Assembly (NCBI RefSeq): GCF_963678635.1
Contig: NC_087063.1
Span: forward strand, 22,080,701-22,144,700
DNA from: Symsagittifera roscoffensis
Taxonomy: Eukaryota; Xenacoelomorpha; Acoela; Convolutidae
Length of the DNA stretch: 64,000 nucleotides
Direction: 5' to 3'
Shown here: positions 20,201-27,997 of the stretch, piece by piece
Numbering within the stretch: position 1 is the stretch's first letter
How the letters are laid out: each line of letters begins with the position of its first letter
Made by a program: the position numbers and the translations under genes
Notes under the pieces: generated by a model
Told to the model about the DNA's origin: nothing
Databases searched by the model: none
The model's input: the letters and a program-made list of their open reading frames with translations, nothing else

Positions 20201-21048
20201 GCTATTTTCCTTAATTGTGGTGTTAAGGTCATCATTAAGATTTCTGTCATCTTTGTGTTTTTATAGTCGTGTGTATTTAATGAATATGCTTTTCGAACTA
20301 TTGTTTCGATTCGTACTGCTATTTGCTTGATGGTTTCGTTTGGTAATCTGCGAATTTCATTACATAAAACTCTTTGTTGTTGTTTGTTTCTTTCGGAGTC
20401 AAACATTTTTGAAAATTCCTGTGTAAACCTTTTCCAGTTTGATTTTATTTCTAGAGGTAGTACTGAAAAACATTTTTGGGCTGCGCCATCTAAGGTTGTT
20501 TGTATTAACGCTGTGCGTCGATGTATCCAGTTTTGATGTAGTGGCGTATTAATTGGTTCAGGTCCAATATTTAAAATCAGGTTTGCTGTTACTGCATTTA
20601 AATAATCTTCTACAGAGTATTCAGGGTCTGTTCCTGTGAAAACCATTAAAGGTTTGTTTGATGTTATTGATGATCCACCCATAAGGTATGGATTCATTGT
20701 CATTTGTAATGATTCTGCTGCATTTGGCATTTGAGAAAAATTTGAAAGTTGGTTTCTTGTTATTTCATGTTGTTGGAGATAATATGGGAGTGGTATTTCA
20801 TTTTGCATTTGTGATGGTTGATACGAGTGTGCAGTCATTGGATTTTGTTGTTGAATTGGTTGAAAAGATTGTGTATTAATTAGATTTTGTTGTTGAATTG
20901 GTTGTTGATGTTGTGCATCTATTGGTTGTGGAGAAAAATTTCTATGATTTGTACGTGTTCTCTGTATTCCTTGTCTACGATATTCTTGAGTATTTGGTGC
21001 AAATATATCTGGTTGTAAGAAATCATCATCTGAGGATAAATAATCCAT
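14227..21048 (-). CDS. gag-pol: Gag-Pol polyprotein of the giant Ty3/gypsy retrotransposon
   Basis: This is one uninterrupted ORF of about 2,273 codons from the first ATG at 21048; the frame is open a further 19 codons upstream without ATG. Numbering from that upstream edge: Gln-rich N-terminus (1-150), capsid-like helical domain (about 155-340), CCHC knuckle CNYCRRYGHSISEC (about 393-406), a long Asn/Arg/Ser/Tyr-rich tract (about 450-620), protease with FLIDSGAE (about 776), RT with YLDD (about 1288), RNase H with CDASNFGIGAAL (about 1436), and integrase with zinc-binding N-terminus (about 1800). The integrase DDE core has SFDTKG (about 1868), TDNGTEF (about 1931) and GLVEGMN (about 1963), followed by a GPY/F-like module (RKGPYQII, about 2142) and a basic tail. 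All catalytic residues seem present. Gag and Pol share one frame with no stop or shift, so the Gag:Pol ratio must be set otherwise. The ATG lies 23 nt inside ORF2. Confidence 0.95.
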   Translation of the reverse strand: MDYLSSDDDFLQPDIFAPNTQEYRRQGIQRTRTNHRNFSPQPIDAQHQQPIQQQNLINTQSFQPIQQQNPMTAHSYQPSQMQNEIPLPYYLQQHEITRNQLSNFSQMPNAAESLQMTMNPYLMGGSSITSNKPLMVFTGTDPEYSVEDYLNAVTANLILNIGPEPINTPLHQNWIHRRTALIQTTLDGAAQKCFSVLPLEIKSNWKRFTQEFSKMFDSERNKQQQRVLCNEIRRLPNETIKQIAVRIETIVRKAYSLNTHDYKNTKMTEILMMTLTPQLRKIAIKKRASHPSSIREPDLDFRKLVDKLEQAEITMKLEETENLKLQYVNRIETTPTNINNIQESETDLVEKITEILNIYEKNPNFKGKPSFKKWCNYCRRYGHSISECRQKQQDNQNKPQKYKEPNKSFYQYMKKDQNLPNKTVHSNNSSGKPLPNNTNYTRNQSPYNSSYRGRSPERRNTQNSSQNHYNRPNSRNNYSRSNSNTQRFVSRSNSQSRNNYYPNNQSRNSSYNRNRNYSYNRNRSYSNNRNQNYPNSQSRNNSYNRSNYNRPNNNYQNRSRNNSQNRHSSYNNRYRNYSQSPHRNNNNYNNSNNRHRSSTPKHQRQINQVQSNPETTSDPPGIDDTVTDTLQLNQINCTSSDSESDTENTLSINMIKVENDYESVIYEQPFPSHIYENQSEFLQNYYTTPINSTPTTQETNEINTTNQTNKNTKTKCLNTNHIYQNIQKEQPKEKIWTIPFLLESPRNKEFQPPDLEIDFLIDSGAESNIINIPTWNEIKTLQPKLTPLETSSKLATAQGSTLINYGKIQLFLLPTRTMEQSKILNKPFKQIFHITDIKYNIIGIPFISKYIPTINILNSKILIKDKYTKTKETSLTFFQRLNKQPPFFSKFYPIFNQQRKHLKPLSGNIYNFSIKQVHQYDKEQNKQKFYMSEFEFKPIHKFFKITISSIKYLKNSNSDIISLHVYNNTPYQVTLPLGLLGYCETNATISPIHEKAYRVNNILQLLDICQSTILNEELSINNIISNENRNTDYFTKTPYFKPTFNISNYTEDQQKFLTMFNFQHSQITQDEFEKLAKQLIKYSSVYATSKFDVGKISSSLHLPLKPDAVFKKQRASKVPIHLHDKVNRLLDILEQYNIISPVNKEEQPKGNTFINPVIILAKGESLKIVLDARYLNSLIDESKCNWPIEPIQVILTKINGKYFTTADMNSAYNQMPLDEQSRRLTQFVIGNQQYEFNRLFYGISIGPAAFSAFMSKIFRPLILKKNAITYLDDVFMQSQTKDEMFNVLEKYHQILQNENLKAAPDKSHFFLTRVKFLGHNIERKTITPLKSRIDAIQKLQPPTNKKKIQEFLGMLNFLSKYVYKMQLYLRPFYNILRQQNNFEWNTEHQTRFEEIKKLLTEQISNTIPDSNQPFYAMCDASNFGIGAALLQSHNGTNKMNLISANSRLFTQAELRLSTLMRECTAIIYTLTEYEFLILGSKHPTVLFTDHKPIIFLFTQKSNPNHRVYRFQLILMKFPNLHIVWTAGKNLALPDTLSRNTPPELLTRKTTVEIPKNIKFYLAENETSPRLECKYAVKTDIEQSQINNLQHFPLYLDCQNNHYEVDLLGTSTFKPIPYSQWIKNNTQQKRTKQHPPKKDHFPLIEREDLTDKINLSGPQTNDSKYTINQVFDLHDPLDTIPLSKLEIENIFLPPTEIITISTLKQYQNLDPVIRQLKSWHKYKTKPIKADSTILGNKTLLRYFRKFNNTTINENTDLLEYNLNESTVPCLPLSMILIAFNISHTQNIKGHSGSEKTYSNFIQNFYFPNAPIWIKVPCNDCIVCQLNKPYPNQKQIAQKQDFKGQSLYFNHRISFDTKGPISPSSEGNSYIMVIVDAFTHYVALNPVPHCNAYYAYTTLYEHWIAKFGLPEILVTDNGTEFINNEIITLCHLYNIKHKPRTSHAPWTNGLVEGMNRSLQEYLRCIINGNDTKYTEWSADVKLFPLAYNSQITTTLGMSPYEMVFNQKPRKPITFTANSHKNAQGYCQPNKDSICYNLPLHTHDEDHFHHPQILKLASGTHTEWILNRDKKHNEIYQKITKKLLQRQNINEQINSRFTPASELKIGTFVLIPNFNTQKGISKKLQPLRKGPYQIIAKPTDVTYKITDSNKKEIVQHRNNLLPYYPKEYALRELTQLYSFTGLKIIQNEPHLKNTEQNDNPTENQNTKPTTTKNNTQNHKESPKQRKNRKMTEQIIPQEQIDKSENRKTTRLRNQPRKNYKIFIPQSKILKKVEFQK

Positions 21049-22450
21049 TTGATAAGATGTCTGTTTTTTTATTTTTATTTTGTTGAAAAAATGGGTAATT
21101 TTCACTGTGATCCTGTGGAGGATTTGTTTGGAAATTTATTGAATTAGGTTGGGTCATTGGGTTATCCCAATTTCGAGATCTTGTATATTGGTTAAAATTC
21201 CTTTGTGGTTGATTATATGTTTTTGATGGATGTGTATAATCATAATTATGGTCTGCAAAGTTGTTTCTAGTGAATGTTTTGCGTGTTTTTGATGGTATTG
21301 TCATGGGTCTGTATGTTTGGTAATCCATATGTGAATATTTAGGGGCAACCGAAGGTTTAACGGTTGATTGTAAGGTTACCTGTGTTTGTGAAGGATTTGT
21401 ATTTCTTGGTGTTGTTAAATTTGGGCGTATTGGTGAAATACTTTGTTGTGTAGTTGTTGTGTGTACAATTTCTTCATTTATGAAGTGTGATGGTGTCTGG
21501 ATATCTTGTTGAGTAAGATTCCTAGTTCCATTGAGGTTTTCATTGTGTATAACTGTAGAGTTTAAACTATTATTTTGTGTATCGGGCAAAAATGTATTAT
21601 AGTTTAATGGTGTTGCATCAATGGTTAATGGTATTACTTTTACATAATCTCTTATGTAAGATATCGTACTTATTGCTTGACTTGAGATTGATTGTGGGAA
21701 GCTTATAAATGCTGGATGAGACCATTCGGGGTCCCAAACATAATCTGATTGTTCTGTGATAGCGGTATCATCGTTCGAGTTTTGGGGTCTAAAATTTTTT
21801 CTTGCTTGTGCAATTAAATCAATATTGTGTGTGAAATAATCTATTATGAACCATGCCAAAATTTTTTGTAGATCGTGTTTTGTATGTTTTGAAACGTCGT
21901 CTTTCGTGAAATTTTCTTTAATGATGTTTAAATAACTAGAGAGTAGTGTGATTTCATGTCGTACTCTTAAATGTTTAGATGTTTCTGTCGGTGAGACATT
22001 TATTATTGGGATTTCGTTTTCTAATATCGAAATATAACTATATATTATTGCGAAAACTTCATTGGTGAATATGGAGTTTGCTCTTTGTGAGTTATGATAT
22101 TGGATGCTTTTTATATATTCTGAAAAAACTTTTGAAAATTCTAAATCAAGATCGTCTGTTTGAATTGTATATTTTCTATTATTATGGTTTGGTGAGGTGA
22201 ATTCTATGGAGTAGATTCCATACTGTTGTGTTATGTTGCATATATCTTTTAAGTAGTAGTCTATGATTTGTCTTTTGATTTTTACATCTGGGAACTCTGT
22301 TTTACATGGACTAATTCCGGGTTCAAATAAATTTACGAGTAAATTTTGACAAAATATGTGTTGTCCTCTATCAGTATCTGCGTCTACTATAAAAGGAAAG
22401 ATTTCATCATCATCTGGACTTTCTTCACCTGGAGTGTGCGTTGAGCTCAT
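21026..22450 (-). CDS. ORF2 of the giant retrotransposon, 474 aa, unknown function (distal copy)
   Basis: This is an intact ORF with ATG at 22450 and a stop at 21026, overlapping ORF1 by 26 nt and the gag-pol ATG by 23 nt. Both neighbours sit in the +1 frame relative to the preceding gene. The N-terminus is acidic (EESPDDDEIFPFIVDADTD). Residues about 40-230 look helical and globular, with a Cys pair near 34 and 48. The C-terminal half is rich in Gln, Asn, Thr and Pro. No domain is recognised. Lying immediately before gag, it could be an additional structural protein (matrix-like) or an assembly factor; this is inference. It has a near-identical twin at 26131-27555 that differs in two residues. 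Confidence 0.75.
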   Translation of the reverse strand: MSSTHTPGEESPDDDEIFPFIVDADTDRGQHIFCQNLLVNLFEPGISPCKTEFPDVKIKRQIIDYYLKDICNITQQYGIYSIEFTSPNHNNRKYTIQTDDLDLEFSKVFSEYIKSIQYHNSQRANSIFTNEVFAIIYSYISILENEIPIINVSPTETSKHLRVRHEITLLSSYLNIIKENFTKDDVSKHTKHDLQKILAWFIIDYFTHNIDLIAQARKNFRPQNSNDDTAITEQSDYVWDPEWSHPAFISFPQSISSQAISTISYIRDYVKVIPLTIDATPLNYNTFLPDTQNNSLNSTVIHNENLNGTRNLTQQDIQTPSHFINEEIVHTTTTQQSISPIRPNLTTPRNTNPSQTQVTLQSTVKPSVAPKYSHMDYQTYRPMTIPSKTRKTFTRNNFADHNYDYTHPSKTYNQPQRNFNQYTRSRNWDNPMTQPNSINFQTNPPQDHSENYPFFQQNKNKKTDILSNGLFILR

Positions 22451-22892
22451 TTTTTCGTTCGATGACTGTTAATATGTAATTATTAATGTGTCGAATTGGT
22501 TGATTCCAATTGTATAAATGTACTGGTTTGTGTTTGTACTGCTTTTTTATTCTTCTTTTTCCTCTTTGTGATGAATTTGAAGTTGTTTCTGAGTCAGAGA
22601 AATATAATTGATCGTGAATTGGGCAATTTTTATCTATTGATTCTTTTAGTTTGTAAAGTTCGTCTAAACTGTTGGTTTCTGATTCTGAAAATGCGTTTCG
22701 ATTTTTTGAAAATCTTTTTCGTGTTATTTGTCTTTGTTTAGTTATTATTTTTCTCTTTAGTGTTTGTCGTTTTGTTCGAATGTATCCAACTGTTTGTGTA
22801 TGAGGTGTGATTACAAGGTCGTATTTTTTGTTGTCTATTTCACAATTGTGTAAAACGATTGTTTGTTTATTTCCTAGGTTTTTAAATGACAT
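22425..22892 (-). CDS. ORF1 of the giant retrotransposon, 155 aa basic protein (distal copy)
   Basis: This is an intact 155-codon ORF with ATG at 22892. It is strongly basic in the middle (KRQTLKRKIITKQRQITRKR) and has Ser/Glu-rich stretches (FSESETNSLDEL, SDSETTSNSS) and a second basic patch (RGKRRIKKQYKHK). The basic clusters look like nuclear-localisation or RNA-binding signals. No family is recognised. It overlaps ORF2 by 26 nt and is the first long ORF after the leader in each duplicated unit. Its twin at 27530-27997 has the same protein sequence. Confidence 0.65.
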   Translation of the reverse strand: MSFKNLGNKQTIVLHNCEIDNKKYDLVITPHTQTVGYIRTKRQTLKRKIITKQRQITRKRFSKNRNAFSESETNSLDELYKLKESIDKNCPIHDQLYFSDSETTSNSSQRGKRRIKKQYKHKPVHLYNWNQPIRHINNYILTVIERKNELNAHSR

Positions 22893-23720
22893 AAGGTTTA
22901 GAATGACGGATGCGAAGGGTTGTTAAATGATTTCTATTTTCCTAAACTGTTAGTTCTTACGATTTTTTGGTTAGCTTAACCTGGGTCTGTTTGTTCAGGG
23001 TTGGAGAGAAAAGTATATCGATTCCGAAGAATGATTTTTTACTTTCTCGTGGCTAGTATAAGTTAAGGTGTTAACTTACTTAATCTTACTTAGGGGTAGT
23101 GATTGTGTTCAAGGGTTGGAGAATAGTAAATCGATCCACAAGGTTCAGGTATAATTAGAACGCGAGTAGTTCGTTAGATACTATTTTAAACTTACTAAGT
23201 CTAAGATTTATCCTGGGTCTGGTAAGAGGGAGGGTCAAGTGAAGGATGAATAACCGAAGTTCTTCACTGTTTATCCTAATTTGAATGATTAGTTTTGTTT
23301 AAAAATTTCTATTAGTCTTGGGTCTTTAGAAAGGGTTGGGTAGTGAATCGACGTTTGAGGTCGTTAGACACTAATTAAGTGGGTGGGGGAGAACAAAGTT
23401 GTTCTGTTTGATCCAAGGATAAGCCTTGATGATCAAATTTGAAATTTAATTAAGTAGAAAATGATTTAAGATCCAAGGATAAGCCTTGATGATCTGGTTT
23501 TAAAATTAAGTGAACTTAAGTTTTAATAAAATTTTAAATGTGTGTAAAGGAAAGATTTAGTGTTTTGATGATATTAGTGGGTTTATGATTGCTGTTATGT
23601 TTTAGATGATGGAGCTGGAACAACAGGATGATTTATGATTACTAACCATTTATTGTCATGCTACTAATTTTTATTTTTATTTTTCAATAAATATTTTTCA
23701 AACATGTTTTGTATATTACT
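22893..23720 (-). promoter_or_regulatory. Internal copy of the 5' leader with degenerate repeats
   Basis: This non-coding leader was duplicated with ORF1 and ORF2. It holds four loosely similar blocks (near 22985, 23100, 23215 and 23325), each with a GGGTCT- or GGGTTGG-type core and usually followed by ATCGAT or ATCGAC. It also has two copies of a 25-nt motif, GATCCAAGGATAAGCCTTGATGATC by position (23409-23433 and 23470-23494), each able to form a CAAGG/CCTTG hairpin with an ATAAG loop. In retroelements such leader structures often serve RNA dimerisation or packaging; that role is inferred here. Confidence 0.5.
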
Positions 23721-26153
23721 TTGTTTTGTATATTTTCCGTAGTTTATCAATGTTGATCCTTGTGCTGTTGCTAGTTTGCTGGAGGTTTCAAGAGGTGTTA
23801 GCTTTGGGTGTAAGGTTTTTATTTCATTCCATGTGGGGATGTTTATTATGTTTGATTCTGCTCCTGAATCAATTAAAAAATCTATTTCAAGGTCTGGTGG
23901 TTGAAATTCTTTGTTTCTTGGGCTTTCTAAGAGAAATGGTATTGTCCAAATTTTTTCTTTGGGTTGTTCTTTTTGTATATTTTGATAAATGTGGTTTGTA
24001 TTCAAGCATTTTGTTTTGGTATTTTTATTGGTTTGATTTGTAGTGTTAATCTCATTTGTTTCTTGCGTCGTTGGTGTGGAATTTATGGGTGTAGTGTAAT
24101 AATTTTGAAGAAATTCTGATTGATTTTCATATATGTGTGATGGAAAGGGTTGTTCATATATGACAGATTCATAGTCATTTTCGACTTTTATCATATTGAT
24201 AGAAAGAGTGTTTTCAGTATCACTTTCTGAATCTGATGATGTACAGTTTATTTGATTGAGTTGTAACGTATCAGTTACTGTGTCATCAATACCTGGAGGG
24301 TCTGATGTTGTTTCTGGGTTAGACTGTACTTGATTGATTTGTCTTTGATGTTTAGGTGTACTACTTCTGTGGCGATTATTAGAATTATTATAGTTATTAT
24401 TATTCCGGTGTGGTGATTGGGAATAATTTCTATAACGATTATTATAACTTGAGTGTCGATTTTGTGAATTATTTCGCGATCTGTTTTGGTAATTATTGTT
24501 TGGTCTGTTATAGTTCGATCTATTATACGAGTTATTCCTTGATTGACTGTTCGGGTAATTCTGGTTTCGGTTGTTTGAATAACTTCTATTTCGATTATAG
24601 GAGTAGTTTCTATTCCTATTGTATGATGAATTTCGTGATTGGTTGTTTGGATAGTAGTTATTTCTTGATTGGGAATTAGATCTAGAAACAAATCGTTGTG
24701 TATTTGAATTTGATCTGGAGTAGTTATTTCTACTATTTGGTCTATTGTAGTGATTTTGTGATGAATTTTGTGTATTTCTTCGTTCTGGCGATCTTCCTCT
24801 ATAACTTGAGTTATATGGTGATTGATTTCTTGTATAATTTGTATTGTTCGGGAGTGGTTTTCCTGAACTGTTGTTGCTGTGGACTGTTTTGTTCGGTAGA
24901 TTTTGATCTTTTTTCATGTATTGATAGAATGATTTATTTGGTTCTTTATATTTTTGAGGTTTATTTTGATTGTCTTGCTGTTTTTGTCTACATTCGGAAA
25001 TACTATGTCCGTATCGTCGGCAATAATTACACCATTTTTTGAAAGATGGTTTGCCTTTGAAGTTTGGGTTCTTTTCATAAATATTGAGTATTTCAGTGAT
25101 TTTTTCAACGAGGTCTGTCTCTGATTCCTGTATATTATTAATATTAGTGGGAGTCGTTTCAATTCTGTTAACGTATTGTAGTTTCAGATTTTCCGTTTCT
25201 TCTAGTTTCATCGTGATTTCTGCTTGTTCTAATTTGTCTACTAGTTTTCGAAAATCTAAATCGGGTTCTCGAATTGAAGAAGGATGGGATGCTCTCTTTT
25301 TTATTGCTATTTTCCTTAATTGTGGTGTTAAGGTCATCATTAAGATTTCTGTCATCTTTGTGTTTTTATAGTCGTGTGTATTTAATGAATATGCTTTTCG
25401 AACTAGTGTTTCGATTCGTACTGCTATTTGCTTGATGGTTTCGTTTGGTAATCTGCGAATTTCATTACATAAAACTCTTTGTTGTTGTTTGTTTCTTTCG
25501 GAGTCAAACATTTTTGAAAATTCCTGTGTAAACCTTTTCCAGTTTGATTTTATTTCTAGAGGTAGTACTGAAAAACATTTTTGGGCTGCGCCATCTAAGG
25601 TTGTTTGTATTAACGCTGTGCGTCGATGTATCCAGTTTTGATGTAGTGGCGTATTAATTGGTTCAGGTCCAATATTTAAAATCAGGTTTGCTGTTACTGC
25701 ATTTAAATAATCTTCTACAGAGTATTCAGGGTCTGTTCCTGTGAAAACCATTAAAGGTTTGTTTGATGTTATTGATGATCCACCCATAAGGTATGGATTC
25801 ATTGTCATTTGTAATGATTCTGCTGCATTTGGCATTTGAGAAAAATTTGAAAGTTGGTTTCTTGTTATTTCATGTTGTTGGAGATAATATGGGAGTGGTA
25901 TTTCATTTTGCATTTGTGATGGTTGATACGAGTGTGCAGTCATTGGATTTTGTTGTTGAATTGGTTGAAAAGATTGTGTATTAATTAGATTTTGTTGTTG
26001 AATTGGTTGTTGATGTTGTGCATCTATTGGTTGTGGAGAAAAATTTCTATGATTTGTACGTGTTCTCTGTATTCCTTGTCTACGATATTCTTGAGTATTT
26101 GGTGCAAATATATCTGGTTGTAAGAAATCATCATCTGAGGATAAATAATCCAT
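23664..26153 (-). pseudogene. Truncated duplicate of gag (Gag plus start of protease)
   Basis: This is the promoter-proximal copy of the gag end of gag-pol. It keeps the Gln-rich N-terminus, capsid-like domain, CCHC knuckle, Asn/Arg/Ser/Tyr-rich tract and the protease motif FLIDSGAE. It then crosses the duplication junction near 23733, reads about 23 unrelated codons and stops at 23664. RT, RNase H and integrase are lost from this copy. The ORF is intact, so it could produce a free Gag separate from Gag-Pol, which would be useful because the full-length gag-pol has no stop or frameshift between Gag and Pol. It differs from the other copy in two residues that I can see. Whether it is functional or a by-product of template switching is open. 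Confidence 0.8.
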
Positions 26154-27555
26154 TTGATAAGATGTCTGTTTTTTTATTTTTATTTTGTTGAAAAAATGGG
26201 TAATTTTCACTGTGATCCTGTGGAGGATTTGTTTGGAAATTTATTGAATTAGGTTGGGTCATTGGGTTATCCCAATTTCGAGATCTTGTATATTGGTTAA
26301 AATTCCTTTGTGGTTGATTATATGTTTTTGATGGATGTGTATAATCATAATTATGGTCTGCAAAGTTGTTTCTAGTGAATGTTTTGCGTGTTTTTGATGG
26401 TATTGTCATGGGTCTGTATGTTTGGTAATCCATATGTGAATATTTAGGGGCAACCGAAGGTTTAACGGTTGATTGTAAGGTTACCTGTGTTTGTGAAGGA
26501 TTTGTATTTCTTGGTGTTGTTAAATTTGGGCGTATTGGTGAAATACTTTGTTGTGTAGTTGTTGTGTGTACAATTTCTTCATTTATGAAGTGTGATGGTG
26601 TCTGGATATCTTGTTGAGTAAGATTCCTAGTTCCATTGAGGTTTTCATTGTGTATAACTGTAGAGTTTAAACTATTATTTTGTGTATCGGGCAAAAATGT
26701 ATTATAGTTTAATGGTGTTGCATCAATGGTTAATGGTATTACTTTTACATAATCTCTTATGTAAGATATCGTACTTATTGCTTGACTTGAGATTGATTGT
26801 GGGAAGCTTATAAATGCTGGATGAGACCATTCGGGGTCCCAAACATAATCTGATTGTTCTGTGATAGCGGTATCATCGTTCGAGTTTTGGGGTCTAAAAT
26901 TTTTTCTTGCTTGTGCAATTAAATCAATATTGTGTGTGAAATAATCTATTATGAACCATGCCAAAATTATTTGTAGATCGTGTTTTGTATGTTTTGAAAC
27001 GTCGTCTTTCGTGAAATTTTCTTTAATGATGTTTAAATAACTAGAGAGTAGTGTGATTTCATGTCGTACTCTTAAATGTTTAGATGTTTCTGTCGGTGAG
27101 ACATTTGTTATTGGGATTTCGTTTTCTAATATCGAAATATAACTATATATTATTGCGAAAACTTCATTGGTGAATATGGAGTTTGCTCTTTGTGAGTTAT
27201 GATATTGGATGCTTTTTATATATTCTGAAAAAACTTTTGAAAATTCTAAATCAAGATCGTCTGTTTGAATTGTATATTTTCTATTATTATGGTTTGGTGA
27301 GGTGAATTCTATGGAGTAGATTCCATACTGTTGTGTTATGTTGCATATATCTTTTAAGTAGTAGTCTATGATTTGTCTTTTGATTTTTACATCTGGGAAC
27401 TCTGTTTTACATGGACTAATTCCGGGTTCAAATAAATTTACGAGTAAATTTTGACAAAATATGTGTTGTCCTCTATCAGTATCTGCGTCTACTATAAAAG
27501 GAAAGATTTCATCATCATCTGGACTTTCTTCACCTGGAGTGTGCGTTGAGCTCAT
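26131..27555 (-). CDS. ORF2 of the giant retrotransposon, 474 aa (proximal copy)
   Basis: This is the duplicate of the 474-aa ORF at 21026-22450, with the same length, start, stop and overlaps. It differs at two residues from base changes near 26969 and 27107: one in the middle helical part and one Ile/Thr change. Both copies are fully open, which fits a recent duplication or selection on both. Function is unknown. The N-terminus is acidic and the C-terminus is Gln/Asn/Thr/Pro-rich. Being the copy nearest the 5' LTR, it is the one expected to be translated first from genomic RNA. Confidence 0.75.
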   Translation of the reverse strand: MSSTHTPGEESPDDDEIFPFIVDADTDRGQHIFCQNLLVNLFEPGISPCKTEFPDVKIKRQIIDYYLKDICNITQQYGIYSIEFTSPNHNNRKYTIQTDDLDLEFSKVFSEYIKSIQYHNSQRANSIFTNEVFAIIYSYISILENEIPITNVSPTETSKHLRVRHEITLLSSYLNIIKENFTKDDVSKHTKHDLQIILAWFIIDYFTHNIDLIAQARKNFRPQNSNDDTAITEQSDYVWDPEWSHPAFISFPQSISSQAISTISYIRDYVKVIPLTIDATPLNYNTFLPDTQNNSLNSTVIHNENLNGTRNLTQQDIQTPSHFINEEIVHTTTTQQSISPIRPNLTTPRNTNPSQTQVTLQSTVKPSVAPKYSHMDYQTYRPMTIPSKTRKTFTRNNFADHNYDYTHPSKTYNQPQRNFNQYTRSRNWDNPMTQPNSINFQTNPPQDHSENYPFFQQNKNKKTDILSNGLFILR

Positions 27556-27997
27556 TTTTTCGTTCGATGACTGTTAATATGTAATTATTAATGTGTCGAA
27601 TTGGTTGATTCCAATTGTATAAATGTACTGGTTTGTGTTTGTACTGCTTTTTTATTCTTCTTTTTCCTCTTTGTGATGAATTTGAAGTTGTTTCTGAGTC
27701 AGAGAAATATAATTGATCGTGAATTGGGCAATTTTTATCTATTGATTCTTTTAGTTTGTAAAGTTCGTCTAAACTGTTGGTTTCTGATTCTGAAAATGCG
27801 TTTCGATTTTTTGAAAATCTTTTTCGTGTTATTTGTCTTTGTTTAGTTATTATTTTTCTCTTTAGTGTTTGTCGTTTTGTTCGAATGTATCCAACTGTTT
27901 GTGTATGAGGTGTGATTACAAGGTCGTATTTTTTGTTGTCTATTTCACAATTGTGTAAAACGATTGTTTGTTTATTTCCTAGGTTTTTAAATGACAT
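27530..27997 (-). CDS. ORF1 of the giant retrotransposon, 155 aa basic protein (proximal copy)
   Basis: This duplicate of the 155-aa ORF at 22425-22892 has an identical protein. It is the first long ORF downstream of the 5' LTR. Basic clusters and Ser/Glu-rich patches suggest an RNA-binding or nuclear protein, but no known family is recognised. It overlaps the start of ORF2 by 26 nt. Confidence 0.65.
   Translation of the reverse strand: MSFKNLGNKQTIVLHNCEIDNKKYDLVITPHTQTVGYIRTKRQTLKRKIITKQRQITRKRFSKNRNAFSESETNSLDELYKLKESIDKNCPIHDQLYFSDSETTSNSSQRGKRRIKKQYKHKPVHLYNWNQPIRHINNYILTVIERKNELNAHSR

Larger units (their letters stand above)
18628..23720. repeat. 5,093-bp tandem duplication, unit 1 (promoter-distal copy)
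   Basis: This matches 23733-28825 at a constant offset of 5105. I found five single-base differences (18703/23808, 20301/25406, 21864/26969, 22002/27107, 23626/28731). The unit runs from the 5' leader through ORF1 and ORF2 into the protease part of gag-pol. The two units are separated by 12 bp (23721-23732). This unit is joined to the intact pol. Confidence 0.95.

Noticed and set aside
18567-20536. Several plus-strand ORFs of 60-120 codons (and their copies at 23726-25641)
   Set aside because: They lie antisense inside gag-pol, are rich in Phe, Tyr, Cys and Val, and repeat exactly with the duplication. They are shadows of the minus-strand gene.
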